Made by a program: the position numbers and the translations under genes
Assembly (NCBI GenBank): GCA_965227215.1
Contig: OZ245729.1
Span: forward strand, 1,302,001-1,366,000
Direction: 5' to 3'
Source: Gracilimonas sp965227215
GTDB taxonomy: Bacteria; Bacteroidota; Rhodothermia; Balneolales; Balneolaceae
DNA length: 64,000 bases
Shown: positions 49,837 to 58,633 of the stretch, piece after piece
How positions within the stretch are numbered: the first letter of the stretch is position 1
Layout of the letters: every line of letters starts with the position of its first letter
Notes under the pieces: generated by a model
The model's database searches: none
Seen by the model: the letters and a program-made list of their open reading frames with translations, nothing else
What the model was told of the DNA's origin: nothing

Positions 49837-51099
49837 TTATTCCACTACATCCTTTTCATAACTCTTCATGGCTTGGAGGAAGCAGAAAGTTGCCAATACC
49901 CCACATACCGTAAATACCAACAGCAGTGCTTTCGAAGGTCCGTACACTCCGGTAAAAATATGATCGATCATCCAGCCGGTGACAGGCGGACCGATGCCGA
50001 ACCCAACGATGCTCACCACAAACAAGTAAACTGCGCCGGCCATGCCCCGCATATCCGATTTCACAAAATACTGGATGAGCGCAGCTGCCACTCCGTTGTA
50101 AGAAGAAGAAATAACGTTGGCAAACCCAACTAGCAAGAACGCCACCAATGCCGACTCTGCCATCAACCCGAAATAATAGAATGGAAGTCCACCCAGGGCT
50201 GCTACAATTCCCATAACAAAGCGTTTTTCGGCCCCCCACTTTTTTGCGAAGAAGTCGGCCAGCCAGCCGGAGACATTTACACTCAGTCCTGTTGCAAACA
50301 TGAACCAGCCGTATTGAGAAATCAGCGAGGGCATTTCAAAAGTGTCATTCAACACCGTCCCGATAAAAGCGAGAATAGTATATCCGCTCAGAGCTAATAG
50401 AGAAAAACCGGCCAGGTGATACCGCACCGTTTTCTTTTGAAGAATGAATTTCAGCACGCTGAAAAATTGCCTGGCCGAACGCTCACTTTTCCCGGATTTA
50501 CGCTTCGGTTCCCGTATCAACAAAAACCCAATCACCACCAACACCAAACCCGGCCAGCCTACAGTTTTCATAGCTACCCGCCAGTCGTATAGCTGGGCAA
50601 CCGATCCTCCGATCAAAAAAGACAATCCCACCCCTATAAATATCCCGGATGCGTAAAAAGAAAATACCCGTGCTCTTTTTTCGGGCGGGAAGTAATCGGC
50701 AAGCAACGAATATACAGCAGGGCTTAATGCCGACTGGCTCACCCCCACAAAAAAGCGGGCGGTTACCAAAAAGAGGAACGAGCTGGCAAAGCCACTGGCT
50801 ACGGTCATCAGACTCCAAATCAACAACCCGGTCAGGATAATTCGTTTTCGGGAAAACTGATCGGCAAACCACCCCATGAATATCCCACAGATGGCATAAA
50901 TCAAAGAAAAAGCCGGGCCGTATAGCACCCCGATTTGCGTGTTGGTGAAGCCGAGGTCGTCACGGATGGCAGTGCCCAACACAGCTACAATCTGCCTGTC
51001 TACAAAGCTGGTTATGTAGATCAGAAATAATAAACCCAGTACCAGCCAGGCATAGAATTTGGGAGATTTAGCTTCGAGCGTTTCATATATAAATTTCAT
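49837..51099 (-). CDS. MFS transporter, Spinster-like
   Basis: A 420-residue twelve-helix carrier. The first helix is followed by VDRQIVAVLGTAIRDDLGFTNTQIGVLYGPAFSLIYA, typical of Spinster-type MFS members, and the A-motif GWFADQFSRKR links TM2 and TM3. A second A-like motif sits in GWLADFFAKKWGAEKRF after TM8. Substrate unknown; members of this clade carry sphingolipids, lysophospholipids or drugs. It is isolated, 367 bases from the divergent asd gene. Confidence 0.9.
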   Translation of the reverse strand: MKFIYETLEAKSPKFYAWLVLGLLFLIYITSFVDRQIVAVLGTAIRDDLGFTNTQIGVLYGPAFSLIYAICGIFMGWFADQFSRKRIILTGLLIWSLMTVASGFASSFLFLVTARFFVGVSQSALSPAVYSLLADYFPPEKRARVFSFYASGIFIGVGLSFLIGGSVAQLYDWRVAMKTVGWPGLVLVVIGFLLIREPKRKSGKSERSARQFFSVLKFILQKKTVRYHLAGFSLLALSGYTILAFIGTVLNDTFEMPSLISQYGWFMFATGLSVNVSGWLADFFAKKWGAEKRFVMGIVAALGGLPFYYFGLMAESALVAFLLVGFANVISSSYNGVAAALIQYFVKSDMRGMAGAVYLFVVSIVGFGIGPPVTGWMIDHIFTGVYGPSKALLLVFTVCGVLATFCFLQAMKSYEKDVVE

Positions 51100-51466
51100 G
51101 GCTCCAAAGATAGAGCACAGATTGGTGGGATGGAAGCAGGAAGAACATCGAACAAGGAACGTTGAATATGTCCATTCATCATGGTCATCCTAAACATCCT
51201 GTAAATCACGGTTCAATAATTTTATGGAACTCGGATGACACTGATGCTGCGGATTGTCACTGTTTTTTTTAGTTGAATCAAAAATTCAATGATCTGTGAA
51301 TACCCGTCAAATCCACCTCATCCGTTTTCCATTATATGTATAAACTTGGCGCAGTGTTTTCCTTGAATAATCATATCGATCTACAGAAAAAACGTTCACA
51401 TAAAGGATGCAGAATGTTTATTTTTAGGGCTCACAAAATTTTGATAAAACTCTCTACTCAATCATA
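51100..51466. other. Intergenic region between MFS and asd promoters, with word repeats
   Basis: 367 bases with no credible gene. From 51142 it contains GAACATCGAACAAGGAACGTTGAA, from 51187 CATCCTAAACATCCTGTAAA, and at 51225-51265 GGAACTCGGATGACACTGAT and GCGGATTGTCACTG; 51295-51320 has CTGTGAATACCCGTCAAATC. These are repeated-unit words rather than genes, and the remainder is presumably the divergent promoter region of asd and the MFS gene. Confidence 0.5.
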
Positions 51467-52519
51467 ATGATGAAAGTTGGAATTCTGGGCGCTACCGGCG
51501 CTGTTGGCCAAAAATTTATACGATTGCTTCAGGGGCATCCCTGGTTTGAAATTGAAGCATTGGGAGCTTCAGAACGTTCGGCCGAAAAGAAATATAAAGA
51601 CGCCGCCAACTGGATTGAGGATGTAGTTCTGCCAGAACACATCGAAGAGACTGTGGTCAAAAAATGTGCTCCCGGTGAGTTTGGAAAAGTAGATTTTGTG
51701 TTTTCCGGACTTGATTCCTCCGTAGCCGGAGATATCGAAAAAGCATTTGCGGAAGCCGGAATCCCCGTTATTTCCAATGCAAAGAATTATCGTCAGGACC
51801 CTACCGTCCCCCTATTGATACCGGAGATTAACCCGGATCACACCGACCTCATTAAAACACAATCATTCAGTAAAGATGGCAAAGGCTGGATTGTGACAAA
51901 CCCCAATTGCGTAGCTGTTCCGCTGTCACTGGCTTTGAAGCCATTATATGACGCCTTCGGAATTGAGTCGCTTATCCTTACCACCATGCAGGCTGTTTCC
52001 GGAGCCGGGTATCCCGGAGTGGCCAGTTTGGATATTCTTGGAAACGTGGTTCCTTTTATTTCCGGAGAAGAGCCTAAAGTTGGACCGGAAACCCGAAAGC
52101 TATTGAGTTCTCTAAAGGGTGATTCTCTGAATCTTCCCGAATTTAAAGTTCAGGCTACGGCCACTCGTGTTCCGTCCATCAACGGGCATATGATTTCTGC
52201 GACCGTGAAGCTGGGAAATCCTCCGGAAGACCTGAATGAACTTAAAGAGGCGTACCAAAACTACCAGAACCCGGTGGCCGAATTGGATCTTCCATTTTCT
52301 CCATCTTCATTATATAACCTGCACGATAATGAGTATTACCCACAACCCCGCCTCCATGCGGATTGGGAGAACGGAATGCAGCTACACTTGGGAAGATTGA
52401 GAAAAGCAGAGGTCTTTGATGTCAGTTTTGTCGCAATGGCTCATAACACCATTCGTGGTGCGGCCGGTGGCGCCATTTTGAATGCGGAACTACTGACCAA
52501 AAAAGGGTTCCTGAAATAG
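51467..52519 (+). CDS. asd: Aspartate-semialdehyde dehydrogenase
   Basis: Reduces aspartyl phosphate to aspartate semialdehyde with NADPH, the branch to lysine, methionine, threonine and diaminopimelate. The 350 residues begin MKVGILGATGAVGQKFIRLL (dinucleotide fold, starting with a second ATG at 51470); the catalytic Cys is in TNPNCVAVPLSLAL and the active-site His in VPSINGHMISATVKL. The GAGYPG loop is intact. This is the fungal/archaeal-like asd type, as in many Bacteroidota. The stop overlaps the first base of a palindrome. Confidence 0.95.
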   Translation: MMKVGILGATGAVGQKFIRLLQGHPWFEIEALGASERSAEKKYKDAANWIEDVVLPEHIEETVVKKCAPGEFGKVDFVFSGLDSSVAGDIEKAFAEAGIPVISNAKNYRQDPTVPLLIPEINPDHTDLIKTQSFSKDGKGWIVTNPNCVAVPLSLALKPLYDAFGIESLILTTMQAVSGAGYPGVASLDILGNVVPFISGEEPKVGPETRKLLSSLKGDSLNLPEFKVQATATRVPSINGHMISATVKLGNPPEDLNELKEAYQNYQNPVAELDLPFSPSSLYNLHDNEYYPQPRLHADWENGMQLHLGRLRKAEVFDVSFVAMAHNTIRGAAGGAILNAELLTKKGFLK

Positions 52520-52551
52520 TAGAGACACAAGATTTTGTGTCTCTACGGTGG
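52519..52551. repeat. Palindrome of the GTAGAGAC family, copy 2
   Basis: GTAGAGACACAA (52519-52530) and TTGTGTCTCTAC (52535-52546) form a perfect 12-bp stem with loop GATT, followed by GGTGGGGG. The first base is the last of the asd stop codon. It shares CTCTACGGTGGG with copy 1 at 12146-12183. Confidence 0.8.
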
Positions 52552-52559
52552 GGGCATAA

Positions 52560-52955
52560 TTATTCCTCCATATCCCCAAGGCGTTTCTGTGACATATACA
52601 GGTTTAATTTGGTGGAAAACCGAATCGCCTCGTTTTTGTCGTTTCGTTTGATGTTTAATTTAATCTTGCCTTGATCACTGCCCGGCAACGGTTCAAAAAA
52701 TGCCCATTGGTTGGCTTCGATAATCAATTTCCCACCGGTAAAAAACAACAGGCCTTTCTTATACTGTATCTTTTTGATGTGGTCGAGCTGGATAGAAAAC
52801 TTACTCAGGTTGCTCAAGCCGTTTCCCATCATATCGTACACTTTGTACTCGAAAAGCAGTTCTCCATCCAGGAAGCTCAGAATTCCCTTAACCTCCTTTA
52901 CCTCTACTTTTACATCTTCGGTTTCGTACATCGAATAATTGAAAGGAATACTCAT
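52560..52955 (-). CDS. Uncharacterised protein, paralogue of its neighbour
   Basis: A 131-residue protein with no recognised domain or signal. It aligns with the adjacent gene at 52959: both have ...IxLxxLxxIxYKKGxxxxxGKLIxxA... (here LDHIKKIQYKKGLLFFTGGKLI), then an F...LPG (FFEPLPGSD) and a C-terminal ...KxKRxxxxEAIRFSTKLNLYMSQKRLGDMEE. The predicted short beta strands and a final helix resemble a bacterial PH-like fold, which is only a suggestion. The two genes are three bases apart and were made by tandem duplication. Confidence 0.75.
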   Translation of the reverse strand: MSIPFNYSMYETEDVKVEVKEVKGILSFLDGELLFEYKVYDMMGNGLSNLSKFSIQLDHIKKIQYKKGLLFFTGGKLIIEANQWAFFEPLPGSDQGKIKLNIKRNDKNEAIRFSTKLNLYMSQKRLGDMEE

Positions 52956-52958
52956 GGT

Positions 52959-53336
52959 TTAATCTTCCAGCTCGTTAAGTTTTTGTTCAGACAGCTTCAG
53001 ATTTAAATTGGATGAGATGTTAGCGGCTACATTTCGGTGCTTTCGCTTCACTTTTAATACACGTTCTGTTAACTCTTTACCGGGTAGCTCTCCAAAAGAC
53101 GAGGCCCTTTTGCCATGTAGAATCAGTTTTCCACTAAACCATCCCTTTTTGTATTCCAGCATATCCAGCTCTGATAACGGTATGGTTTCTGTCCGAAGTT
53201 CAGACTGATACGCTTCTACCACTGCATCTTTTTTCTGGAACTCAAACACCAGATTTTCACTTTCCACGCGCAGAATTCCCTCCACTTTCATGAATCCGCC
53301 GTTTAAATTTTCGATAGAAAAAGGAAGACTTCGCAT
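52959..53336 (-). CDS. Uncharacterised protein, paralogue of its neighbour
   Basis: A 125-residue soluble protein, upstream copy of the tandem pair. IPLSELDMLEYKKGWFSGKLILHGK matches IQLDHIKKIQYKKG of the other copy, and SSFGELPGKELTERVLKVKRKHRN with ISSNLNLKLSEQKLNELED matches its C-terminus. Identity is low overall, so duplication is old or divergence fast; conservation is concentrated at Y-K-K-G, L-P-G and L-N-L. Function unknown. Confidence 0.75.
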   Translation of the reverse strand: MRSLPFSIENLNGGFMKVEGILRVESENLVFEFQKKDAVVEAYQSELRTETIPLSELDMLEYKKGWFSGKLILHGKRASSFGELPGKELTERVLKVKRKHRNVAANISSNLNLKLSEQKLNELED

Positions 53337-53466
53337 ATGCGTTACTGATTTTTAATGATTTAGATGCTTTCAAAAAAACTTCTAAAAAAGTACAAAAAAT
53401 CTGTAAGGAGTGCGCGTTTCATCGCTCTAACTAAACAGCTAACAAAAGAGAAAACTAATCATTGCC

Positions 53467-53490
53467 TTGAGAATGACACAACATTCTCAA
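53467..53490. repeat. Perfect 9-bp inverted repeat upstream of the lamin-tail gene
   Basis: TTGAGAATG (53467-53475) and CATTCTCAA (53482-53490) flank ACACAA, 115 bases before the ATG of the large surface protein. It could be an operator or the end of the divergent small gene's leader. Confidence 0.45.
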
Positions 53491-53604
53491 TGTCCTTCCA
53501 GGGGTAAAAGGTGGAATATCCTTTTGCCCTATTTTTTTATCGGAGTATTTTTCCTGCAAGTCATTAAACAATTGTTTTAATTGACTGAATAATAATTCGG
53601 GAGC

Positions 53605-56600
53605 ATGAGGGTACTTTTATTCATGATATTGTGGGGACTGCCCTGTATCATTTTCGGGCAGTCAGCAAACTTCGAGGATGACTTTTCGGATCAGGATATT
53701 TCTGATTGGTTTGGAGATACCGGCAATTTTATCTTCACAGAAGAAAACGGAAATATCCTGCTTCAACAAAATGCAGCCGGTGCCGGCGTTTCTTACCTGA
53801 GCATCTCTACCTCTAATACCATTGGCTACTGGGAGTTCTTTATTCGTTTTGATGGATTCAGCCCATCAAATGGTAATAAAGCCGAGATCTATTTAATGAG
53901 CGATAGTCAGGATCTGACTTCATCCCTGAACGGATACAAGCTAAGGGGTGGTGAGAATGGGAGCAATGATGTATTCAGGCTTTACAGGATTGACAACGGC
54001 AGCGAAGCAAATGAAGTGCTTTCCGGCACAACCGATATCAGCTCCGGTGGAGATTATCGTGTAAAAGTAACTCGCGATGCCTCCGGAGACTGGACGCTGG
54101 AAGTTGCTGAAGGTTATGCCGGTGTACTTTCCGTTGAAGATACCGGAGCCGACAACACCTATACCTCCACCCCTTACTTTGGGTTTAAGAATACGTATTC
54201 TTCTAGCCGTTCCGATTTGTTTTACTACGACTTCAAGATTGATATTCCACCTATTGAAGTTACTTCCGTTTCTTTGATTAATAATACAGAGATAGATGTA
54301 GCCTTTTCCCGAGCTATTGATTTTTCTACCGTTCAAAACTCCGATTTCATTTTGAATCCCGGAGGATTAGCCCCACAATCTGTGAGTCAGCAAAGTGGGG
54401 GTACCACGCGGATTACATTTTCTTCGGCCATCACCAGCGGCCCAAACTCCCTCACCATTTCCGGTATTGAAGACAATGCAAATGAAACCACCTTAGCAGA
54501 TACCACTTTCTCCTTTTTTATGTATGATGATTATCAAACCGGGGATGTAATCGTCAATGAATTCATGAAAGACCCACCTCCCGGCACGACCGAATATGTG
54601 GAACTTCGAAATACCTCTTCCCGATATTTGAATCTGAAGAACTGGCAACTTGGAGATAATAACTCTCTGAGCACCCTTTCCTTTTCTGATTTCACCCTGC
54701 TCCCCGACAGTTTTGTGGTGATCTCATCCGATACTTCTGCTTTGAATACATTCTATGGTGGTGCGGTCTATCTTCAGGCATCCCTCCCGGCTTATAACAA
54801 TGGCGAAGATCAAATCCGGCTTTTTAATAAATCCGGTATTCTTATCGACTCCTTGCAATATAATGCAGACTGGGGTGGAGAAGATGTGGCCTTGGAGCGA
54901 AGGAGTTCAGCAGTCCCTTCTTTTTACCAGGAGAATTGGGGTGACAGTCCAAATCCTGAATTTGGTACACCGGGAATTTCCAATCAGGTTCAGCCCGACA
55001 ATACTCCGCCCTTTATTGAATCTCTTAAAGTGGAAAACAGTCAGACGCTGTTATTGGTTATTTCTGAACGAGCAGAAGCTTCCTCTGCCCAAGACCTAAA
55101 CAACTATTCTATAAGCCAGAATCCTGAGGAAGGCTCAATACCTCCGACCATTCCGGGAATATCCTCCGTTCAGCAAATAGCTCCGGATTCACTTCGCATT
55201 TCTCTGGATACCGGACTTCAGGAATACGATGGAAACTGGACCTTAACAGTCACCAATCTCACCGATATATTTGGGAATACCGCAAATCGGGAAGCTGACT
55301 TCAATTACTACGTGATTTTTACAGCCGAGCCCAATCAAGTGGTAATTAATGAGTTTATGTATGATCCCGGAGATGGGTTTTCGGAGTTTGTAGAACTTTA
55401 CAATCATTCGGACAGCTCGTTCAACCTTCAATACTGGACTTTTAATGATAATACCGGTGACGATGAATTTATATCGTCTAACTCCTTTGTATTGCCCGCC
55501 GGTAAATTCGTGGTTTTGACACCAGACAGCACCCTTGCCACCTCCTTTCCGGATATTTCCTACATTGACATGAGAAGTCGTTTTTCTTCCCTGAACAATA
55601 GCTCCGATGCCATCGTCATCAAAAACCAAAACGGGCTAATTATTGATTCGCTGAGTTATCAAGACGATTGGGGCGGTGAGGAAATTTCACTGGAAAGAAG
55701 AACGGCGATCGTGACCGGAATTTACCGGGAAAACTGGGGGAATTCTCCTTCCGGGGACAGAGCCACACCCGGCCTTCCCAATGTAATACCGAAAGATGAA
55801 ACCCCACCGAAGATCGATGACTTATCGGTTATGAATGACAGCACCCTTCAGCTCATATTCAGCGAACGAGTACTGGAATCACCGGCCACCAACCCTGAAA
55901 ATTACAGCTTCATCGAACTTCCTGAAACTTCCGGTAATTCACTACTTCCTCAATCATTTAACTACCTTGCACCCGATACGGTACTGATCTCTTTCCCGGC
56001 TAAAATTCCCCGAGAAGAAAGCGGAACTTCGTATCAGCTTAGTGTGAACAATCAAAAGGATGTATTCGGTAATACCTCCGGTGATTTAGAGGCTGATTTT
56101 TTTCTTATTGATCTGGCTGAGGCCGGAAGAGATGATGTCATCATAAACGAATTTATGTATGAACCGGATGAAGATTATACCGAGTTCATTGAACTGTTTA
56201 ATCCTACTGACAAAAATTACGATTTGCGTAACTGGACGCTGAATGACAACACCGGAAACCGCAGAGAAATCACATCTTCCAGCTATGAACTTACTCTGAA
56301 TTCCTACCTGATCCTCGCACCTGACAGTTCCTTTCTGGAGCTTTTTCCAAACCGCCCTACCCTGATCCTCGGCAGTCGGTTTCCCTCCTTAAATAACAGT
56401 ACCGATGCTATTGTCATCCGTAATGCAGTGGGAGAACTTATCGACTCTTTAACTTACACCTCCGATTGGGGTGGTGAAGGTGCATCCCTGGAGCGCAAAA
56501 GTCCTGACCACCCTTCATTTTACCGGGAAAACTGGGGCGATTCTCCTGCCGAAATGAAATCCACACCGGGACTCCCCAACTTCATTGAGCAGGATAATGA

Positions 56601-58566
56601 GCCACCGGAATTGGAACAGGCTTTTATTGCTTCCGCTGATTCCATTCAACTCATTTTCAATGAACGGGTCGATTCTGTTTTAGCCACTGACATTTCCAAC
56701 TATTCCATTACACCTTCTCGGTTGATTACCGAGGTAGCAAATTACAATGGAGATAGCTTGTCCTTAGTTCTGAGTACTCCATTGTCCAGCGGAGATTCAT
56801 TCACTCTTACCGTCAACAACCAACAGGATATCTTCGGTAATACCCTGACTTCAGCTTCGGTAGATCTGGAGTACACCGTTTTTTCTCCCGTCGCCCAAAG
56901 GGATGTCATCATCAATGAAATTTTGTACCACCGGGCAAGTGCTGAGTCGGCGGAATTTATTGAGCTCTACAACCGAACATCTGACAATTTTAATCTTTCC
57001 TACTGGACTCTTTCTGATGCCACCGGTTCCACCTCTATTCCGGAAGGAACCGTTATCAAAAGTAATGAATATCTGGTACTCACCGATTCTGAAGAATTTG
57101 CCACCGGCAGTACCCTTACCAAAGCCAAATCAAATGGAAGTGCAGTTTACCTGTCGGGATTTCCTTCCCTGAATGATGACGAAGATGCTGTGGTCATTAA
57201 GGATGAAAACGGGATGATTGTTGACAGTTTGTTCTACAAGGAAACCTGGGGAGGAAACGAACCCGGCATTTCTCTGGAACGTAAAGACCCTGAATCTGCA
57301 TCCAACGATGCCGGAAACTGGGCTTCCAACACTTCTGAAAATGGGAATAGTGCAGGTTCACAAAGCTCCATCTTTGAACCGGATCAAAGCCCGCCCGAAA
57401 TCATTTTTGCCAAGCTTAGAACAGATGGGAAGATTTATGTGGCCTTTTCTGAGTTTATACGTTCTTCCGGAACAGGACCTGTCACCGTGAATGAGAATCC
57501 GGCCTCTATTACAGAGTACGATGAAGAAAACGCACATATCCTCATCATCGGAGATGGAAGTTTCCCAACCGGAGAACCACTGACGATTGCCTTTGGGCAG
57601 GCAACGGATTTCCGAGGGAATACATCAGGAGAGCTGGCAATTGAAGTCTCACAACCACTTTCCCGCGGCAACGTCGTCATTAATGAAATCCTGTTCGATC
57701 CGCTTGCCAATTCTGATGACAACCTTCCCGATCAAACGGAGTACGTGGAGCTCTATAACAGAGCGGAATATGCGATTTCCCTGGAAGGATTTTTTATTCA
57801 TGATGAACCGGACGAGAATAACGAAATCCGATCGGTACATCCTTTCGGTTCAGAGTTCTGTTGGATTCCGGCCGGCGGATCGGTTGTGTTTTATGCGGAG
57901 GATCAAACCCCGGTTTTCAGTGAAAGTCGGCTGGCTGCATATTTTGAACTGCAAAATGAAAATGAACAATTCTTCATCCGTGCCGACCGCTCGAATTTGA
58001 GCCTGGCTTCCACCGGAGATGCGGTTTACCTGGCGGATAGCACCGGAACCGTTATCGACTCTGTGTTCTACGATGAAAGCTGGCACAATCCAAACCTGTA
58101 TGATGTTGACGGTATAGCTTTGGAGCGCATCGATCCTCACGGACCAAGCAATGATGAGACCAACTGGAGCTCCAGCACCGATGTAAGTGGCGGCACACCG
58201 GGACGGCAGAATTCCATTTTTCAGCAAGCCGGGGCCGGACCTGATGATGCCGGGATTACTTTTACGCCCAATCCTTTCTCTCCCGACGATGACGGTTTTG
58301 AAGACAATCTGTTCATCAACTACAAACTGGAAGAACCGGACTATTTGTTGCGGGTCCGCATTTTTGATCGATATGGCCGGGAAGTCCGAAAGCTGGCCGA
58401 TGGAAAACAAGCCGGGTTTGAAGGCTCCCTGATTTGGGATGGCTTTAAAGATGATGGGAGTAAAAACCGGGTTGGAATCTACATCGTGCTTTTTGAAGCC
58501 TATAACAGTGCTGAAGGAAAGAATAAGACCTTTAAGAAGACCGTTGTTTTGGCTAGGAAATTTTAA
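53605..58566 (+). CDS. Large surface protein with five lamin-tail (LTD) domains
   Basis: A 1653-residue exported protein (signal MRVLLFMILWGLPCIIFGQS). It starts with a laminin-G/ConA-like domain (residues about 20-210) and an Ig-like piece. Five lamin-tail domains follow near residues 314, 579, 843, 1100 and 1356, each beginning V-I-I-N-E-F/I-(M/L) then ...FVELYN... and each closing with a W-G-G-E/ENWGDSP..GTPG-N block; Ig-like DKSPP-type linkers join them. The last ~110 residues (VRIFDRYGREVRKLADGKQAGFEGSL, then KRVGIYIVLFEA-like) are a FlgD/type IX-secretion-like sorting domain. Probably displayed on the surface or released; the TonB receptor follows convergently. Confidence 0.9.
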   Translation: MRVLLFMILWGLPCIIFGQSANFEDDFSDQDISDWFGDTGNFIFTEENGNILLQQNAAGAGVSYLSISTSNTIGYWEFFIRFDGFSPSNGNKAEIYLMSDSQDLTSSLNGYKLRGGENGSNDVFRLYRIDNGSEANEVLSGTTDISSGGDYRVKVTRDASGDWTLEVAEGYAGVLSVEDTGADNTYTSTPYFGFKNTYSSSRSDLFYYDFKIDIPPIEVTSVSLINNTEIDVAFSRAIDFSTVQNSDFILNPGGLAPQSVSQQSGGTTRITFSSAITSGPNSLTISGIEDNANETTLADTTFSFFMYDDYQTGDVIVNEFMKDPPPGTTEYVELRNTSSRYLNLKNWQLGDNNSLSTLSFSDFTLLPDSFVVISSDTSALNTFYGGAVYLQASLPAYNNGEDQIRLFNKSGILIDSLQYNADWGGEDVALERRSSAVPSFYQENWGDSPNPEFGTPGISNQVQPDNTPPFIESLKVENSQTLLLVISERAEASSAQDLNNYSISQNPEEGSIPPTIPGISSVQQIAPDSLRISLDTGLQEYDGNWTLTVTNLTDIFGNTANREADFNYYVIFTAEPNQVVINEFMYDPGDGFSEFVELYNHSDSSFNLQYWTFNDNTGDDEFISSNSFVLPAGKFVVLTPDSTLATSFPDISYIDMRSRFSSLNNSSDAIVIKNQNGLIIDSLSYQDDWGGEEISLERRTAIVTGIYRENWGNSPSGDRATPGLPNVIPKDETPPKIDDLSVMNDSTLQLIFSERVLESPATNPENYSFIELPETSGNSLLPQSFNYLAPDTVLISFPAKIPREESGTSYQLSVNNQKDVFGNTSGDLEADFFLIDLAEAGRDDVIINEFMYEPDEDYTEFIELFNPTDKNYDLRNWTLNDNTGNRREITSSSYELTLNSYLILAPDSSFLELFPNRPTLILGSRFPSLNNSTDAIVIRNAVGELIDSLTYTSDWGGEGASLERKSPDHPSFYRENWGDSPAEMKSTPGLPNFIEQDNEPPELEQAFIASADSIQLIFNERVDSVLATDISNYSITPSRLITEVANYNGDSLSLVLSTPLSSGDSFTLTVNNQQDIFGNTLTSASVDLEYTVFSPVAQRDVIINEILYHRASAESAEFIELYNRTSDNFNLSYWTLSDATGSTSIPEGTVIKSNEYLVLTDSEEFATGSTLTKAKSNGSAVYLSGFPSLNDDEDAVVIKDENGMIVDSLFYKETWGGNEPGISLERKDPESASNDAGNWASNTSENGNSAGSQSSIFEPDQSPPEIIFAKLRTDGKIYVAFSEFIRSSGTGPVTVNENPASITEYDEENAHILIIGDGSFPTGEPLTIAFGQATDFRGNTSGELAIEVSQPLSRGNVVINEILFDPLANSDDNLPDQTEYVELYNRAEYAISLEGFFIHDEPDENNEIRSVHPFGSEFCWIPAGGSVVFYAEDQTPVFSESRLAAYFELQNENEQFFIRADRSNLSLASTGDAVYLADSTGTVIDSVFYDESWHNPNLYDVDGIALERIDPHGPSNDETNWSSSTDVSGGTPGRQNSIFQQAGAGPDDAGITFTPNPFSPDDDGFEDNLFINYKLEEPDYLLRVRIFDRYGREVRKLADGKQAGFEGSLIWDGFKDDGSKNRVGIYIVLFEAYNSAEGKNKTFKKTVVLARKF

Positions 58567-58633
58567 ATGCTCAATGTTTGATGTTAAATGGCGTTTACTA
58601 TATGCCCTCATTTAACATTAAACATTTAAAATT
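58558..58633. repeat. Stop-to-stop palindrome between convergent genes, copy B
   Basis: Left arm AATTTTAAATGCTCAATGTT through TGATGTTAAATG (about 58559-58590) and right arm CATTTAACATTAAACATTTA through AAATT (58609-58633) pair imperfectly; the left has one extra word. The TAA stop of the large protein (58564-58566) and the reversed TAA of the TonB receptor (58626-58628) are in the arms, as at 29851-29916. Confidence 0.7.

Noticed and set aside
53605..58566. CRISPR-like periodicity in the large gene
   Set aside because: The repeats are protein-coding modules about 780 bases apart, not short direct repeats with unique spacers.
57850..58611. Long open frame antisense to the lamin-tail gene
   Set aside because: Shadow of a repetitive coding region; no signal, no motif.
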